Positions 63,267 to 64,000 of a stretch of DNA of 64,000 nt are shown here, one piece after another. The DNA is from Gemmatimonadota bacterium DH-78. GTDB taxonomy: Bacteria > Gemmatimonadota > Gemmatimonadetes > Longimicrobiales > Gaopeijiaceae. Position 1 is the first letter of the stretch, and each line of letters opens with the position of its first letter. The position numbers and the translations under genes were made by a program. The notes under the pieces were generated by a model, which saw only the letters and a program-made list of their open reading frames with translations, did not search any database and was not told the DNA's origin. The DNA is taken from contig CP144380.1 in NCBI GenBank assembly GCA_038095605.1, positions 1,281,001-1,345,000 on the forward strand. The letters are read 5' to 3'.

Positions 63267-64000
63267 GCGTCCTCCTCCGGAAGCCGGTACCCGAGTCGAG
63301 CCAGAGCCTGCCGCTTCCGACGCCAGCCGGAGAGCGGCTTGACCCACAGATCGAGATACACACGCCGCCCCAGAAAGGTCTCGATCCGGGCGCGGGCGGA
63401 AGTGCCGAGCGAGCGAATCGCCCGCCCTCCCTTCCCGATCAGGATCCCCTTCTGCGACTTCCGTTCAACGAACAGCGTGACCCCGATGTAGACGGGATCC
63501 TCGCCCTCGCGAAACTCTTCGACCTGCGTCGCCACCGCGTAGGGAATCTCGTCGTCGTACTGCTCGAACACGGTCTCGCGCACGAACTCGGCCACGAAGA
63601 AGCGCACGGGCTGAAGCGCGATCTCGTCGGCCGGATAGTAGAACGGCCCGGGCGGAAGCAGCGACTCGAGCGCGGAGGTGAGCTCCTGAACCCCCCTGCC
63701 CTCGCGCGCGGACAGGAGATGGGGCTGCTTTCCGAACTGCCCGCGAGCCCACGATGCCGCGGCCCCCACTGCGTCGGGCGAAGCCGCGTCGATCTTGTTG
63801 ACCACCACGACCAGGTCGCCGGACGCCTCCGCGAGCGCCTCGAGCACCACCGCGCGCCGGCCCTCGTCGAGCGGACGGGTAGGATCCAGGAGCAAGAGCG
63901 CGATCTCGGCGTCCCGCAGCGCCTCGTGTGCGCTCTCCAGCATGGCGCGCTGATGAAGATCCTTCACCTCGAGCAGGCCGGGCGTGTCGAGAAACACCAT
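63263..64000 (-). CDS. era: GTPase Era, N-terminus outside window
   Basis: The visible 245 residues run from VFLDTPGLLEVKDLHQRAML (the G3 motif DTPG) to the stop. G4 is VVVNKIDAAS. The C-terminal KH domain reads ILIGKGGRAIRSLGTSARAR, with the conserved IIGxxG-type loop, followed by VYLDLWVKP. Era binds 16S rRNA 3' end and helps 30S maturation. The P-loop is beyond the right edge. The stop overlaps the PorV-like gene's ATG. Confidence 0.96.
   Translation of the reverse strand: MVFLDTPGLLEVKDLHQRAMLESAHEALRDAEIALLLLDPTRPLDEGRRAVVLEALAEASGDLVVVVNKIDAASPDAVGAAASWARGQFGKQPHLLSAREGRGVQELTSALESLLPPGPFYYPADEIALQPVRFFVAEFVRETVFEQYDDEIPYAVATQVEEFREGEDPVYIGVTLFVERKSQKGILIGKGGRAIRSLGTSARARIETFLGRRVYLDLWVKPLSGWRRKRQALARLGYRLPEEDA

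Overview
The window is very GC-rich, densely coded and Gram-negative in content (BamA, Skp, lipid A genes, LolCDE), yet it also carries McsA-McsB-ClpC and a bacillithiol-synthesis BshC, and has an LpxC-FabZ fusion. That combination fits Gemmatimonadota best. This is inference from gene content; no rRNA or other decisive phylogenetic marker is present. There is no insertion sequence, phage or CRISPR array, and no stretch longer than about 250 bases lacks a gene.

Bases 1-8.8 kb are the most accessory part. They hold an Ig-like repeat lipoprotein cut by the window edge, a TPR lipoprotein, an alpha/beta hydrolase, a methyltransferase with an Rrf2-type regulator, two paralogous Tat-exported epimerase-fold proteins flanking an exported cyclophilin, a Phd/VapC toxin-antitoxin pair with a clear palindromic operator, and tRNA-Arg(CCT). 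From 15.0 down to 8.7 kb runs a tightly overlapped minus-strand set: DUF512 radical SAM - der - plsY - gpsA - MerR regulator, then surE - pcm.

Bases 15-25 kb, mostly plus strand, are the signalling section. They hold an M23 peptidase, a large hybrid-looking sensor kinase with its response regulator, and an ECF sigma / RskA-type anti-sigma / DUF4331 / DUF4331-lipoprotein / TPR cluster. This cluster is the best candidate for a poorly described system.

From 64 kb down to 25.7 kb every protein gene is on the minus strand, many joined by 4-base ATGA, GTGA or (unusually) CTGA overlaps. In transcription order: era - PorV-like protein - exported unknown - (rnr, GGDEF protein, zinc-ribbon protein) - prfB with the programmed +1 frameshift - lysS - lolE/D/C - mcsA - mcsB - clpC - bamA - skp - lpxD - lpxC/fabZ - lpxA - Gfo/Idh oxidoreductase - a 44-residue membrane peptide - lpxB - DUF374 acyltransferase - lpxK - nadB - rlmH - bshC - small coiled-coil protein - murJ - uvrC - gltX - TPR lipoprotein - tRNA-Gly(CCC). 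The lol, bam and lpx genes together build and maintain the outer membrane, and McsAB/ClpC supply protein quality control.

Three genes (lpxB, bshC and the exported unknown at 61420-62271) have no usable ATG, GTG or TTG near the conserved start, but each has a well-placed CTG. CTG initiation may therefore be real in this organism.
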